64,000 nt of DNA, from contig CAMDEA010000006.1 of assembly GCA_945893045.1 (NCBI GenBank), positions 1 through 64,000 of the forward strand, written 5' to 3'. This DNA is from Planctomyces sp. SH-PL62 (GTDB taxonomy: Bacteria > Planctomycetota > Planctomycetia > Planctomycetales > Planctomycetaceae). Within the stretch, counting starts at the first letter, position 1. Each line of letters opens with the position of its first letter. The notes below the pieces were generated by a model, which was not told the origin of the DNA, searched no databases, and was given only the letters and a program-made list of their open reading frames with translations. The position numbers and the translations under genes were made by a program. Positions 36,314 to 44,294 of the stretch are shown here, piece after piece.

Positions 36314-38839
36314 ATGCAGAATCTCACGCCGATCGCTGACGCCTTTTGGGCAGAAGACGCCGAGTCGCTCGGCCAGCATCTGAGTAGTCCGCTCACCGGC
36401 TTATCGGCGACAGAGGCGGAGCAACGGCTACGGCAATTGGGACCGAACGCCATCGAGACACAGCGCGAGGCGACGTGGTGGCGAGCGATTTGGTCGCAGG
36501 TGCGCAGTCCGATCACGCTGCTGTTGATCTTCACGGCTGGATTGTCGTTCGCGGTTCATGAAGCGACCGAGGCGACGCTGATCCTGCTCATCATCGTCGT
36601 CAGCGCCGCGCTGGGGATGTGGCAAGAGCACGGAGCGTCGCGGATTCTCGAAAAGCTGCTGGCGATGGTGCAGGCTCGTTCGTCCGTGTGGCGCGACGGG
36701 CGAGTGATCGAAGTGGCGGATTCCGACTTAGTAGTGGGCGATCTGCTCGAACTTTCCGCCGGTGCGAAGATCTCGGCGGATTGCCGATTGTTGGAGTCGG
36801 CCGATCTGTTCGTGAACGAGGCGACGCTGACCGGCGAGACGTTTCCGGTCAACAAGCTCATCGGTGAGTTGCCGGTCGATACGCCGCTCGCGCAGCGCAC
36901 GAACTCGTTGTTCTGTGGCACCAACGTCGTGAGCGGAACCGGACGCGCGATCGTGGTTCGCACCGGCCGCGAGACGGAGTTCGGCCACATCTCGCAGCGG
37001 CTGAAGTGGCGTCCGCCGCAAACGGAGTTCGAGCTGGGCGTGCAGCGGTTCGGCTACTTTCTGATGGAGCTGACCCTGTTGCTGATCGTCAGCATCTTCG
37101 TTGTGAATGTGTCGCTGCACCGGCCGTGGCTGGAAGCGTTTTTGTTTTCGCTGGCGTTGGCGGTGGGACTGACTCCGCAATTGCTGCCGGCGATCATCAG
37201 CGTGAACCTGGCACACGGCGCACGGCGGATGGCGCAGCAACACGTCATCGTGCGGCGGCTGGCGTCGATCGAGAACTTCGGCAGCATGGATGTGCTCTGT
37301 TCGGACAAGACCGGCACGTTGACCGAAGGAACGATTCGCGTCGAAGGGATGCTCGGACTCGACGGTCAGCCGTCGGACGAAGTGCGGCTGCTGGCCGCGA
37401 TCAATGCCGACTTCGAGTCGGGCTATGCGAACCCGATCGACGTGGCGATTCGCGCGTCGCACGGCTGTGACCTGTCGAAGTGGTCGAAGCTCGGCGAGCT
37501 GCCGTACGACTTCCTCCGCAAACGGCTGAGCGTTCTGGCGACCGACGGCTCGCGGCGAATGTTGGTCACGAAGGGGGCGCTCGACAACGTGGTCGCCGTC
37601 TGCTCGCAGGCGCTAAAGCCCAACGGAAACTGCGTGCCGCTGGCGGACGTGAAGGCCGAGATCGACCGACAGTTTCACTCACTCAGCGAACAGGGCCTGC
37701 GCGTGCTGGGGCTCGCGCGGCGCGATCGCGGTACGGAGTCGCCGGTGCTTAATAAGTCGGATGAAGCTGAGATGACCTTTGTCGGCTTCCTCGTCCTGCA
37801 CGATCCGCCCAAGGCCGGAGTCGCTGACACCATTCGCGAACTGCAAGAACTCGGTGTGCGCTTGAAGATGATCACCGGCGACAACGCACTGGTCGCGGCC
37901 AATATCGCGAAGCAAGTCGGCTTGAACGATGCGGTGCTGCTGACCGGTTCCGAGTTGCGGCTGCTCAGCGACGAAGCGCTGGTGCAGCGCGTGGTGTCGG
38001 TCGATGTCTTCGCGCAGGTCGAGCCGAACCAGAAGGAACGGATCATCCTCGCACTGAAGAAGGCGGGGCATGTCGTGGGCTATCTTGGCGACGGCATCAA
38101 CGACGCGCCGGCGTTGCACGCGGCGGATGTCGGCATCTCGGTCGATACCGCCGTCGATGTCGCTCGCGAGGCCGCGGACATTGTGCTGCTGCGGCACGAT
38201 CTGGGCGTGTTGAAGGACGGTATTCGCGAAGGTCGAGTGACCTTCGCCAACACGTTGAAGTACGTCTTCATGGCGACCAGCGCGAACTTCGGCAACATGT
38301 TTAGCATGGCGGGCGTGTCGCTGTTTCTCGACTACTTACCGCTGTTGCCGGCTCAGATTCTGTTGATGAATCTGCTGACGGACTTGCCCGAAATGGCGAT
38401 CGCGTCGGACTCGGTCGATCCGGAAGCGATCCGCCGCCCGCGCCGCTGGAACGTCCGCAAGATTCGGAACTTCATGCTCGTGTTCGGAGGCATCAGCTCG
38501 CTGTTTGACTGTCTGACGTTCTCCGCGTTGTTGATCCTGCTGCACGCCAGCGAAGCTCAATTCCGCACCGGCTGGTTTTTGGAGTCGGTCTGTTCGGCGG
38601 CCTTGATCGTGCTGTCGATTCGCACGCGCCGTCGGATTTGGGAAAGCCGGCCAGGCCGCGAGCTGCTGTGGGCGACGATCTTTGTCGTCGGTGTCACGTT
38701 GTTGATTCCATTAGGCCGGTTGGGCGGTCTGCTCGGGTTCACTCCGCTGCCGCTCTCTTTCTTTGTCGCGCTGGCGTTGTTGCTCGTGGCGTATCTCGCG
38801 CTGGTCGAACTGACGAAGCGCTGGTTCTACCGTCACTGA
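36314..38839 (+). CDS. P-type ATPase, MgtA-like (type IIIB, magnesium)
   Basis: This is an 841-residue membrane pump. ATG 36314 is chosen over an upstream TTG. An N-terminal cation-ATPase domain is followed by the actuator domain with TGET at 173-176, the phosphorylation motif DKTGT with Asp331, and the hinge GDGINDAPAL near 592-601. The membrane motif VGLTPQLLPAIISVNLAHGA near 284-303 and NFGNMFSMAGVSLFLDYLPLLPAQILLMNLLTDLP identify the MgtA/MgtB (Mg2+ import) subfamily. About ten membrane helices are expected. The length is slightly below the usual 890-910. It is divergent from the ECF sigma gene across 160 bp. No Mg2+-sensing leader was recognised. Confidence 0.92.
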   Translation: MQNLTPIADAFWAEDAESLGQHLSSPLTGLSATEAEQRLRQLGPNAIETQREATWWRAIWSQVRSPITLLLIFTAGLSFAVHEATEATLILLIIVVSAALGMWQEHGASRILEKLLAMVQARSSVWRDGRVIEVADSDLVVGDLLELSAGAKISADCRLLESADLFVNEATLTGETFPVNKLIGELPVDTPLAQRTNSLFCGTNVVSGTGRAIVVRTGRETEFGHISQRLKWRPPQTEFELGVQRFGYFLMELTLLLIVSIFVVNVSLHRPWLEAFLFSLALAVGLTPQLLPAIISVNLAHGARRMAQQHVIVRRLASIENFGSMDVLCSDKTGTLTEGTIRVEGMLGLDGQPSDEVRLLAAINADFESGYANPIDVAIRASHGCDLSKWSKLGELPYDFLRKRLSVLATDGSRRMLVTKGALDNVVAVCSQALKPNGNCVPLADVKAEIDRQFHSLSEQGLRVLGLARRDRGTESPVLNKSDEAEMTFVGFLVLHDPPKAGVADTIRELQELGVRLKMITGDNALVAANIAKQVGLNDAVLLTGSELRLLSDEALVQRVVSVDVFAQVEPNQKERIILALKKAGHVVGYLGDGINDAPALHAADVGISVDTAVDVAREAADIVLLRHDLGVLKDGIREGRVTFANTLKYVFMATSANFGNMFSMAGVSLFLDYLPLLPAQILLMNLLTDLPEMAIASDSVDPEAIRRPRRWNVRKIRNFMLVFGGISSLFDCLTFSALLILLHASEAQFRTGWFLESVCSAALIVLSIRTRRRIWESRPGRELLWATIFVVGVTLLIPLGRLGGLLGFTPLPLSFFVALALLLVAYLALVELTKRWFYRH

Positions 38840-39094
38840 GAGACTCCCGACCCCTTTCCGAGCCGTGTCGTCGTCGCACACTGTGCGGGACTTCTGGCGC
38901 GCGATCTCGCACGTGTCCTTGCTGTTTGGAAAACGGTTGCGGCAAGATTTTCACGAACGAATGCCGCTACGGCGCTGGCGCGCGCTTTGCTCATTCGAAG
39001 ACTTCGGAAGCCCTTAGCAGAGGGCTTCCTGTCACGCTCGGCCGAGTTGGCCGAGCAAATTTCTCGGTGGATCTCGAATGTTGAGGATCTCGAA
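38840..39094. other. Intergenic region with half of palindrome P
   Basis: AGACTCCCGACCCC at 38841-38854 equals one arm end of the complete element at 43.48 kb; no mirror arm is nearby, so it looks like a remnant. Nothing else is identified. Confidence 0.45.
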
Positions 39095-39622
39095 ATGAAA
39101 CTGACTCGCGCTCGCTGTTTCGTGTTGGGAATGTTGGGATTGTTGGCTGGCCTCGTGCTGCTGCCGACTCAAGGTTTCACCGGCGGTGGAGGTGACGAGG
39201 CCGTCGAGCGGACTCGCAAGCAGACACGCATGCTGGACGATCTCTACAAAACGGCGATCGTGCTCATCACCGAACATTACGTGAAAGGGGACGAACCGTC
39301 CGCCGCCGTTGCCGGCAAGCTGCTGTGGAAAGAGATGAAGGCCAAGGGGCATCACGAAGTGCGACTGCTGGATGCGACGGGCAAGCCGCTCGAAGCCTCG
39401 AACGTGGCGGTCGACGATTTCGAGAAGGGGGCTTTGAAGGAAATCATCGCTGGCAAAGCGTCGGTCGATCGCGTAGTCGAGAAGGACGGCAAGCGGTTTC
39501 TCCGCACGGCGACTATCGTCCCCGTGGTGATGACCAAGTGCGTCGCCTGCCATCCGCAATACGCCAATGTTCCCAAGGGCCAAGCGATCGGCGCGCTGGT
39601 TTACACGCTGCCGGTCGAATAG
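39095..39622 (+). CDS. DUF3365 (Tll0287-like) haem-binding exported protein
   Basis: This is a 175-residue protein. ATG 39095 starts a signal peptide (ARCFVLGMLGLLAGLVLLPTQGFT); the open frame upstream has no support. A Tll0287-like/DUF3365 sensory fold follows, with one c-type haem motif CVACH at 149-153 and the typical surroundings FLRTATIVPVVMTKCVACHP and GQAIGALVYTLPV. Such proteins bind haem on the periplasmic side and are thought to sense redox state or gas. Here no histidine kinase or cyclase domain is attached, so it would be a free haem protein. It converges with the BON gene. Confidence 0.85.
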   Translation: MKLTRARCFVLGMLGLLAGLVLLPTQGFTGGGGDEAVERTRKQTRMLDDLYKTAIVLITEHYVKGDEPSAAVAGKLLWKEMKAKGHHEVRLLDATGKPLEASNVAVDDFEKGALKEIIAGKASVDRVVEKDGKRFLRTATIVPVVMTKCVACHPQYANVPKGQAIGALVYTLPVE

Positions 39623-39644
39623 CTCGCCCCAAAACCTCAGTGAT

Positions 39645-39881
39645 GCTCACTTTGAGGAATGCGATAATGAGCCGGAACGGGCTCGCCGAGATTATTCCTG
39701 GCCGCGATGTAACCCGAAGCGTCAGCGAGGGAGTCATCTCACTCTCCCTCGCTGACGCTTCGGGTTACATCGCAGCAAGCTGCTCTCCACAATGAGTAGG
39801 CCATGAATAATCTCGGCGAGCGTCCGATTCGTGTTCGCGTCCGAACCGGACGCGAGCACGTTCCGGCTCATCAAAGTGAGC
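39645..39881. repeat. Large palindrome with family A element (A2) nested inside
   Basis: Outer arm blocks GCTCACTTTGA, ATGAGCCGGAACG and GCTCGCCGAGATTATTC occur on the left (39645-39697) and inverted on the right (39805-39881). The left arm has an 11-bp interruption, and the right has an extra ~37-bp stretch that contains its own hairpin. Between the arms is a near-perfect family A palindrome (39704-39773, GCGATGTAACCCGAAGCGTC...). Confidence 0.85.
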
Positions 39882-39890
39882 GTGAGGTCG

Positions 39891-40160
39891 TCAGCAGACG
39901 TGCAACTCATTGCGGACTCGCTCGATGCCAGGGACATCCAAGGCAATGTTCTGTGCGAGTTGCTTCAGATAATACGTCGGCACGCCGCCGACGATCGTGA
40001 TGGCACCGCCATCACATTCCACCGCGACACGCCGAAGCTCCCCATAACCAGCGAGATGGAGCGCCTCCTGAACGGCGGCCTGGATGGCCTGTGGATCGGG
40101 GCGTTGCGGGATTACGGTCGCTCTCGACCGGAACTGTGGGGGCACAGTCGTTCTAGCCAT
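39891..40160 (-). CDS. Small BON-domain protein
   Basis: This 89-residue protein consists of one BON domain: a helix (DPQAIQAAVQEALHLAGYGELRRV), a beta-strand pair (VAVECDGGAITIVGGVPTYYLKQLA) with the central conserved Gly, then a helix and VPGIERVRNEL. BON domains bind membranes or partner proteins in stress and osmotic responses. No signal peptide is seen, so the place of action is unclear. The gene ends next to the large nested palindrome and lies near the Usp and CHAD genes. Confidence 0.82.
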   Translation of the reverse strand: MARTTVPPQFRSRATVIPQRPDPQAIQAAVQEALHLAGYGELRRVAVECDGGAITIVGGVPTYYLKQLAQNIALDVPGIERVRNELHVC

Positions 40161-40579
40161 GATCGTCTCCTTCCATGGATTTTGAATGCCAGAGCGATGT
40201 GGACATGAGCAGATGCAGTGCCGGTCGCTCGATTCCCGCGATCGTTGACCGACGCGAGCGCCCTGCGCAGCGAAACCGCGGCAACAGCCGAACGAAACTC
40301 GGTGGTCGGCGTGCTATGCCGCTCGAAAAGGACCACGAGCGCGCTCCGTGCCGCTCAATCCATCAGGAGTCAGGTCTTCAAATTTCATTTTGGGCCTCGC
40401 AGTCCACCCCTGATGTCCATTTCCGATCGACATTCCAATTCACGACGCATCCCATTCGCGGTCCCAAAAATGAAATTTGAAGACCTGACCCCGGCTCGCG
40501 TGCGGCATACGAACTGCTTGAAGACCGCTATGTGTGTCATGCGCCACGAACCACCACGAGATCAACCAGCGAGCTCACC
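40161..40579. other. Intergenic region carrying 127-bp element O1
   Basis: It separates the BON and Usp genes, which are divergent. Besides element O1 I see no gene or clear promoter. Confidence 0.5.
40366..40492. repeat. 127-bp palindromic element, family O (copy O1)
   Basis: Arms of about 30 bp start GGAGTCAGGTCTTCAAATTT on the left and mirror with two or three mismatches on the right. The 67-bp interior is related to that of copy O2 when this copy is reversed. It resembles terminal sequences I remember near REP-associated tyrosine transposase genes, but that is from memory and unchecked. Confidence 0.88.
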
Positions 40580-41680
40580 ATGCACTGCCTGAAGTCGATT
40601 CTTGTCGCCACCAATTTGACGTCGGCGAATGAGCAACTCATCGAGACCGTGGTCAATTTTTCCTGGAGCTTCGGGGCACGCCTCTCGGTGCTCCATGTGC
40701 ATCCCCAAGATACGTTTGGGGTGCTGGATGCTTACTCTCAACATTTGGAAGGCAAGCTGACAGAAGAGATCGCTCAACGCTTTGCCGACGAGCACGCCGG
40801 TGTGGATGACGTCGCCATCGAAATCGGTCCGCCGGCGGCCACCATTTTGCGGAAGGCGAATGAGATCGACGCGGACCTGATCGCCCTGGCGACGGGTGAT
40901 GATTCCTGGCGAGTCGGCCCGATCGCGCAGGCCGTCATCGAGCACGCCAGTCAGCCGGTCCTGGCGGTTCATCCCGGTCAACACAATGCGAAGATTCAAA
41001 CTCTGCTGTGCCCCGTGGACACCTCCAACACCTCGAAACGCGGCTTGATGAATGCGATTCGATTGGCCAAAGGATTTGGGGCTCATCTGCATGTCATGTC
41101 GGTCCTGCCGGAAGTGAGTTGGATGACCGCCGCCGAGCAGTCGGGGCAACTCGCTCACGCACGCAACGCTTTCGCAGGGCAATGGGTCGAGCGGCTGAAC
41201 CAGTTTCTGGCCGAGGTCGATTTCGAGGATGTGCCGTGGACTCAAGAAATTCGCAAGGGGCGCGTCGATGAGGAAATCTGTGCGATGGCTCACAAGCGCC
41301 GTGCCGACCTGATCGTCATGGGGACGACCGGGCTGACCGGGGCCGCTCGGATCCTGATGGGCAGCACGACGCGTCGCGTCTTGCATCAGCTTCCCTGTTC
41401 GCTGCTGACCGTCAAAGAAGAAGACGTGCTGAGTGCCGACTACGAAGCCGCGATCGAAGACATCCGCTGGCTGTTCGATCAAGCTCAAGTCGCCATCGAA
41501 GCGAACGACGACGAACTGGCCATGCGGAAATTCGACGCGGTGCTGCGACTGAACCCGTTCCACATTCCGGCTCTCGAAGGTCGTGCCCAGGCGTGCGAAC
41601 GATTGGGGGACTTCGAGCGTGCCGATCGCTGCCGTCAACGTCTCGAACAACTGCAACGATATCCCGTCCTGGCTGAATGA
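40580..41680 (+). CDS. Universal stress protein with two Usp domains and a C-terminal extension
   Basis: This is a 366-residue protein started at ATG 40580. The first Usp domain (HCLKSILVATNLTSANEQLIE...ALATGDDSW...PVLAVHP) lacks the full nucleotide-binding loop. The second (TLLCPVDTSNTSKRGLMNAIRLA...ADLIVMGTTGLTGAARILMGSTTRRVL) has the G-x2-G-x9-G-S/T pattern expected for ATP binding. The C-terminal ~80 residues (IEANDDELAMRKFDAVLRLNPFHIPALEGRAQACERLGDFERA) form a TPR-like pair. The next gene starts nine bases after the stop and is probably co-transcribed. Confidence 0.9.
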   Translation: MHCLKSILVATNLTSANEQLIETVVNFSWSFGARLSVLHVHPQDTFGVLDAYSQHLEGKLTEEIAQRFADEHAGVDDVAIEIGPPAATILRKANEIDADLIALATGDDSWRVGPIAQAVIEHASQPVLAVHPGQHNAKIQTLLCPVDTSNTSKRGLMNAIRLAKGFGAHLHVMSVLPEVSWMTAAEQSGQLAHARNAFAGQWVERLNQFLAEVDFEDVPWTQEIRKGRVDEEICAMAHKRRADLIVMGTTGLTGAARILMGSTTRRVLHQLPCSLLTVKEEDVLSADYEAAIEDIRWLFDQAQVAIEANDDELAMRKFDAVLRLNPFHIPALEGRAQACERLGDFERADRCRQRLEQLQRYPVLAE

Positions 41681-41689
41681 GTCTTGATC

Positions 41690-42457
41690 ATGCTGACTAC
41701 CGAAACGACTGAATTCTCGACCCGCGTGGCGGTGTTCTCGAAGCCGGATGACGTCCACGAATTGGCGGACATCCTGGCGGAAGAGCTCGACTTGCACCCG
41801 ACCGATGCGATGCACGAGGCGCACTCGGTGCCGTGCGTACTCACGCCGCGATTGACCTCGGCCAATGCGGAGCGGATCACCACGGCCATCGAACAAATGG
41901 GCCTGCGCACCGAACCGATCCCGTTGGACGAACTGCGCGCGTTCGACGATCTGCGCACCGTTCATCACGTCGCCTGCCGGCTGTCGGGATTGGAGATCCT
42001 CGATCTGGTCGGCCTCCCCGCCGAACTGATTCCGTGGGATGACTTGGAAGTGCTCAGCGTCGGCGAGACACCCGCGGAATCCTCACACCATCAACAGACC
42101 GGCCAATTCACCGTGATCTCGACGGCCCGGCACATTCAGGACATCTCCACCGACGTGCCGACGCACACGATTGAACTCTGGATCGTGTGTCGCGCTCCCG
42201 AGCGGGTTTATCGGCTCGATGCCAGCAAGCTGAACTTCGAGTCGCTCGCCGAGCAGAAAACGAATTCGATGCACATCAATCTGAGGCTGCTGCTGCAAGG
42301 CATTGTTCGCCATGCGCCGCACGCGCACCTGACTCCCGCCGCGCGTGAATTTCTCGACCACGACAAGCTCACCCGCTTCACATCGCCAGAGCAGCTTCTG
42401 AATGTCACGCAGTTGCATCTGCTCATGGCTCACCGGCTTGGTGTGGCGTCAATATAG
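41690..42457 (+). CDS. Unknown protein in the Usp operon
   Basis: This is a 255-residue soluble protein (a TTG six bases upstream of the chosen ATG is the alternative start). The first ~70 residues (TRVAVFSKPDDVHELADILAEELDLHPTDAMHEAHSVPCVLTPRLTSANAERI) resemble, by helix/strand pattern, a small ferredoxin-like alpha/beta fold reminiscent of ribosomal L7/L12-type or cation-binding modules used in planctomycete stress proteins; this is weak. The later part (HTIELWIVCRAPERVYRLDASKLNFESL) has no known motif. I do not recognise the family. It follows the Usp gene by nine bases and precedes the CHAD gene, suggesting a shared stress role. Confidence 0.7.
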   Translation: MLTTETTEFSTRVAVFSKPDDVHELADILAEELDLHPTDAMHEAHSVPCVLTPRLTSANAERITTAIEQMGLRTEPIPLDELRAFDDLRTVHHVACRLSGLEILDLVGLPAELIPWDDLEVLSVGETPAESSHHQQTGQFTVISTARHIQDISTDVPTHTIELWIVCRAPERVYRLDASKLNFESLAEQKTNSMHINLRLLLQGIVRHAPHAHLTPAAREFLDHDKLTRFTSPEQLLNVTQLHLLMAHRLGVASI

Positions 42458-42485
42458 CAGGCACATTCCAAAGCGAGTGCCATTG

Positions 42486-42509
42486 GGCTGACGCCGCCCC
42501 GCTCGCCAG
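42486..42509. repeat. Half copy of palindrome family B
   Basis: GGCTGACGCCGCCCCGCTCG... equals one family B arm. No opposite arm is found upstream, so it appears to be a remnant. Confidence 0.7.
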
Positions 42510-42572
42510 AGAGTCGCGGATGACACACTCGAAGAGGCGCACGAGTATCATGTCGTCGAAGAGAGGTGAGCC

Positions 42573-43463
42573 ATGACGACCACTTCGCGACAGGATCGCC
42601 GATCACGAACCCGCCCCCGCGCGAATGCCAGCGTTGCGGTCGGTCGCGTTCTACAGAACGCGGCCGGCCGACTTCTCGAAGCGGCCAATGGCGAGCTGTC
42701 GGAGAACTCTTTGCACGAAGTGCGGATTGCCTGCCGACGCGCCGAGGCGGCTTTGCGGCTTTGCCAAGGTGCAGCCGACTGTCGAGCAGGCCGCTGGCTG
42801 AAGCGACGACTGAAGACGCTGCGCCGTGCCTGCAATGACGCGCGCGATGACGATGTCCTGTGCCAGTGGGTCCAGCGCCACGGCACGTCGTCCAGCAAGT
42901 CCCTGCGTCAGGCCATCCGCACTCATCGGGCCGAGGTGCAGCCACGGATCGTCGTGCTGGCTCGACGACTGAGCGACAAGCAGCGCTTCGAGCGGCGATC
43001 GAACAAAGTGCTCAAACAATTGCGAGTCTGTGAACGCCAGGGCCAGATTGCTCAGGCGTTTGGCCGGCGGTTGTTTGCCGAGGTGCATCACTTCGTGAAG
43101 GCTCTGCCTTCCCAGCGTGAGGACACTTCCGCCCTGCATCGGCTGCGGATTATCGGCAAGCGCTTGCGCTATGCCAGCGAGCTTGTGACAGAGATCTGGC
43201 CGGACGTCGCCTTGGTGGAACTCAACGAGCACCTGCATTCGCTCCAAGATCGGCTGGGAGCCATTCACGATCACGTCGTGGGGACACGTCGCCTGCGAAG
43301 ACGATCGCTGGATCGCGGCGTCCGGCCGCTCGTGCGGAAAGCTCAAGGCGCGGCGGTTCGTCTGCAACGAAACTTCTGGCGCTGGTGGCAAGCGTCTCCG
43401 ATCGAACGCATGCTGGCCGACACCACGGCCGAGGTCTTGACGTTGATGCACAAGACGCCGTGA
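42573..43463 (+). CDS. CHAD domain protein
   Basis: This 296-residue protein is made almost only of a CHAD domain: the conserved helix LHEVRIACRRAEAALRLC near 49-66 with the basic His/Arg/Arg set, LKTLRRACNDARDDDVL, HRLRIIGKRLRYASEL and LQDRLGAIHDH. CHAD domains bind inorganic polyphosphate with these conserved basic residues. No CYTH/TTM domain is attached and no polyphosphate enzyme is nearby, so it is probably a polyphosphate-targeted accessory protein. GAGAGGTGAG precedes the start. Confidence 0.92.
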   Translation: MTTTSRQDRRSRTRPRANASVAVGRVLQNAAGRLLEAANGELSENSLHEVRIACRRAEAALRLCQGAADCRAGRWLKRRLKTLRRACNDARDDDVLCQWVQRHGTSSSKSLRQAIRTHRAEVQPRIVVLARRLSDKQRFERRSNKVLKQLRVCERQGQIAQAFGRRLFAEVHHFVKALPSQREDTSALHRLRIIGKRLRYASELVTEIWPDVALVELNEHLHSLQDRLGAIHDHVVGTRRLRRRSLDRGVRPLVRKAQGAAVRLQRNFWRWWQASPIERMLADTTAEVLTLMHKTP

Positions 43464-43478
43464 GCGGCCCGCCGTTAC

Positions 43479-43565
43479 GGGGTCGGGAGTCTTTTTCATG
43501 CCGCACAACGTCGCTCTCAACGTCTCATATCGAGACCTTGCGGCATGAAAAAGACTCCCGACCCC
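43479..43565. repeat. Perfect palindrome, family P
   Basis: GGGGTCGGGAGTCTTTTTCA... forms 27-bp arms without mismatch and a ~33-bp loop, 15 bases after the CHAD gene. A half copy is at 38.84 kb. Confidence 0.9.
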
Positions 43566-43637
43566 TTCTCGAAGTCTGCGCGAAACCGCTCAGCCGCGCG
43601 CGCGATGCACACTGGCTGCACGAGCCGTAACCAGTCA

Positions 43638-43764
43638 GGGGTCAGGTCTTCAAATTTCATTTTTGGCACCGCGAATTGCGTGCGATGTCGGTTGGAATGA
43701 GGGTGTGAGAAGTCAGCCAGTGGTGGATCGCATGGCCAAAAATGAAATTTGAAGACCTGACCCC
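43638..43764. repeat. 127-bp palindromic element, family O (copy O2)
   Basis: It has perfect 30-bp arms beginning GGGGTCAGGTCTTCAAATTT and a 67-bp interior starting ACCGCGAATTGCG. It has the same total length as O1, in the opposite orientation by interior sequence. Confidence 0.92.
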
Positions 43765-43834
43765 GGCTCTCCGGCTCCGGCTCGCGCGGATTGGCATTCG
43801 TTGTGCAAGCCGCATCCCCCCGACGTCTGAGTGG

Positions 43835-43966
43835 CTGTCCGAAAAGCCTGTAGCCCGACCCCTTGTGGGTCGGAGGATTTTGAATGAGTGACAATTTCGC
43901 CGGAAAATCGAATCCTCCGACCCACAAGGGGTCGGGCTACAAAAACGAAAACGACTTTTCGGACAG
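43835..43966. repeat. Two-tier palindrome, family Q
   Basis: Outer arms CTGTCCGAAAAG; inner perfect arms of ~29 bp starting GTAGCCCGACCCCTTGTGGG. The right side has an extra ~16 bp between the tiers. Confidence 0.88.
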
Positions 43967-44031
43967 ACTCTGAGACTCACCGCGTGTCGATCGCGGCGTG
44001 TCAGACCAATCTCATACCGGAGGGATGACCG

Positions 44032-44280
44032 ATGTCTCTAACGTTGCCAGCAACTCACCAAACTTCGGAAGCCAGCCAATCGACTCGATACAGCTCGGAC
44101 AACGACTTCAATCCAGAGGAAGCGCCGTCCCTTTTTACCCGTGAGGAACTGCGTCAGTTCGCGGCGGACGATGCCGAGGCGGGCCGGCGCATCGGAAAGA
44201 TTCTCGCCGCACTTTTCATTTACACGATCGTCGCGATGAGCGTCGCGATCTGGTGGTCGTTCCGGACGATCGGACATTAA
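44032..44280 (+). CDS. Small single-helix membrane protein, unknown
   Basis: This 82-residue protein follows a good ribosome site (GGAGG, nine bases before the ATG). A polar N-terminal half (EEAPSLFTREELRQFAADDAEAGRRIG) is followed by one membrane helix (ILAALFIYTIVAMSVAIWW) and a short basic tail. No family is recognised. It converges with the MMPL gene at a distance of 14 bp. The ribosome site and composition support a real gene. Confidence 0.62.
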   Translation: MSLTLPATHQTSEASQSTRYSSDNDFNPEEAPSLFTREELRQFAADDAEAGRRIGKILAALFIYTIVAMSVAIWWSFRTIGH

Positions 44281-44294
44281 CGACCCCGTTGCGT

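Noticed and set aside
40562-41968. 468-codon minus-strand frame opposite the Usp gene
   Set aside because: Spans two well supported plus-strand genes and lacks any motif.
43638-43764. Family O element considered as a transposase-bearing insertion sequence
   Set aside because: At 127 bp it is too short to encode anything; only non-autonomous status is possible.
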